From Firmicutes bacterium CAG:646 (GTDB lineage: Bacteria > Bacillota > Clostridia > Lachnospirales > Lachnospiraceae): a stretch of DNA of 14,431 nucleotides. A model generated the notes under the pieces. The model was given only the letters and a program-made list of their open reading frames with translations, was not told the origin of the DNA and searched no databases. The position numbers and the translations under genes were made by a program. The stretch is from contig HF995396.1 of assembly GCA_000432335.1 (NCBI GenBank), positions 55,194 to 69,624 on the forward strand. Direction: 5' to 3'. Shown here piece after piece: positions 14,192-14,431 of this stretch (its first letter is position 1; each line of letters starts with the position of its first letter).

Positions 14192-14431
14192 ATGAGATTT
14201 GTTATAGTTACGGGAATGTCCGGAGCGGGGAAGTCTTCGGCTTTGAAAATGTTGGAGGATGCAGGGTATTTTTGCGTGGATAATTTGCCGATTCCTCTGC
14301 TGGAAAAGTTTGCTCAGTTTATTACGGAAGGAAATTCTGACAGTATCCACAAGGTGGCTTTGGGCGTAGATATACGAAGCGCCGATTCGAAAGGTACGGT
14401 ATGGGTAGGCACACAGGTCGGTTTATCCCGT
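14192..14431 (+). CDS. rapZ: RNase adapter / nucleotide-binding protein RapZ (YvcJ), 3'-truncated by the window edge
   Basis: RapZ/YvcJ proteins are P-loop nucleotide-binding proteins; in enterobacteria RapZ controls glucosamine-6-phosphate synthase through small RNAs, while YvcJ of Firmicutes has a less clear role. Only 80 codons are present. They begin MRFVIVTGMSGAGKSSALKM, with Walker A GMSGAGKS (8-15), then YFCVDNLPIPLLEKFAQF and KVALGVDIRS, strong family matches. GGGGAGA precedes the ATG at 14192. The residues after DIRS (ADSKGTVWVGTQVGLSR, from about 14381) do not resemble the family. That may be a mutation or a contig-end assembly error. The murB-rapZ order is common in Clostridia. Confidence 0.9.
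   Translation, partial: MRFVIVTGMSGAGKSSALKMLEDAGYFCVDNLPIPLLEKFAQFITEGNSDSIHKVALGVDIRSADSKGTVWVGTQVGLSR

Overview
The window looks like a short contig or chromosomal fragment from an endospore-forming Clostridia bacterium, most likely a Lachnospiraceae relative. This rests on the intact spoIIA and spoVA sporulation loci, strong AGGAGG-type ribosome sites, the murB-rapZ order, and a LtaS-type polymer synthase. All genes read rightward and are tightly packed. The longest stretch without a gene is about 190 bases (4415-4603). No tRNA, rRNA, insertion sequence, CRISPR array, prophage or defence module was seen.

Layout. (1) 1-2229: valS, cut at its 5' end. (2) 2267-4414: membrane LtaS-family phosphotransferase with an extra C-terminal beta-rich region and a Pro/Thr/Glu tail. 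(3) 4525-7668: a sigma-A-like promoter drives folC, an overlapping 49-codon ORF, and a zinc-ribbon/TPR/single-membrane-segment protein. A strong terminator at 7695-7727 follows. (4) 7773-9290: spoIIAA-spoIIAB-sigF, the complete anti-anti-sigma / anti-sigma / sigma-F switch, ended by a terminator at 9306-9340. (5) 9385-12401: a spoVA operon that opens with a 47-aa membrane microprotein, followed by spoVAA, AB, AC, AD and AE. A forespore-type promoter (TGTATT, 17 bp, CATACTA) overlaps the preceding terminator. (6) 12510 to the right edge: tcdA-murB-rapZ, with its own sigma-A-like promoter. rapZ is cut at the edge and its last ~15 codons do not look like RapZ.

How it fits together. SpoIIAB holds sigma-F inactive until dephosphorylated SpoIIAA releases it in the forespore. 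sigma-F, and then sigma-G, drive forespore genes such as spoVA, whose products move dipicolinic acid across the inner forespore membrane. The flanking genes serve translation (valS, tcdA), folate metabolism (folC), peptidoglycan precursor synthesis (murB), regulation linked to cell-wall metabolism (rapZ) and envelope polymer synthesis (LtaS-like).

Most of the window is well-known biology. The least explained pieces are the microprotein at the head of the spoVA operon, the small ORF overlapping folC, the C-terminal extension of the LtaS-like enzyme, and the zinc-ribbon/TPR membrane protein upstream of spoIIA. I found no convincing evidence of an entirely new multi-gene system.
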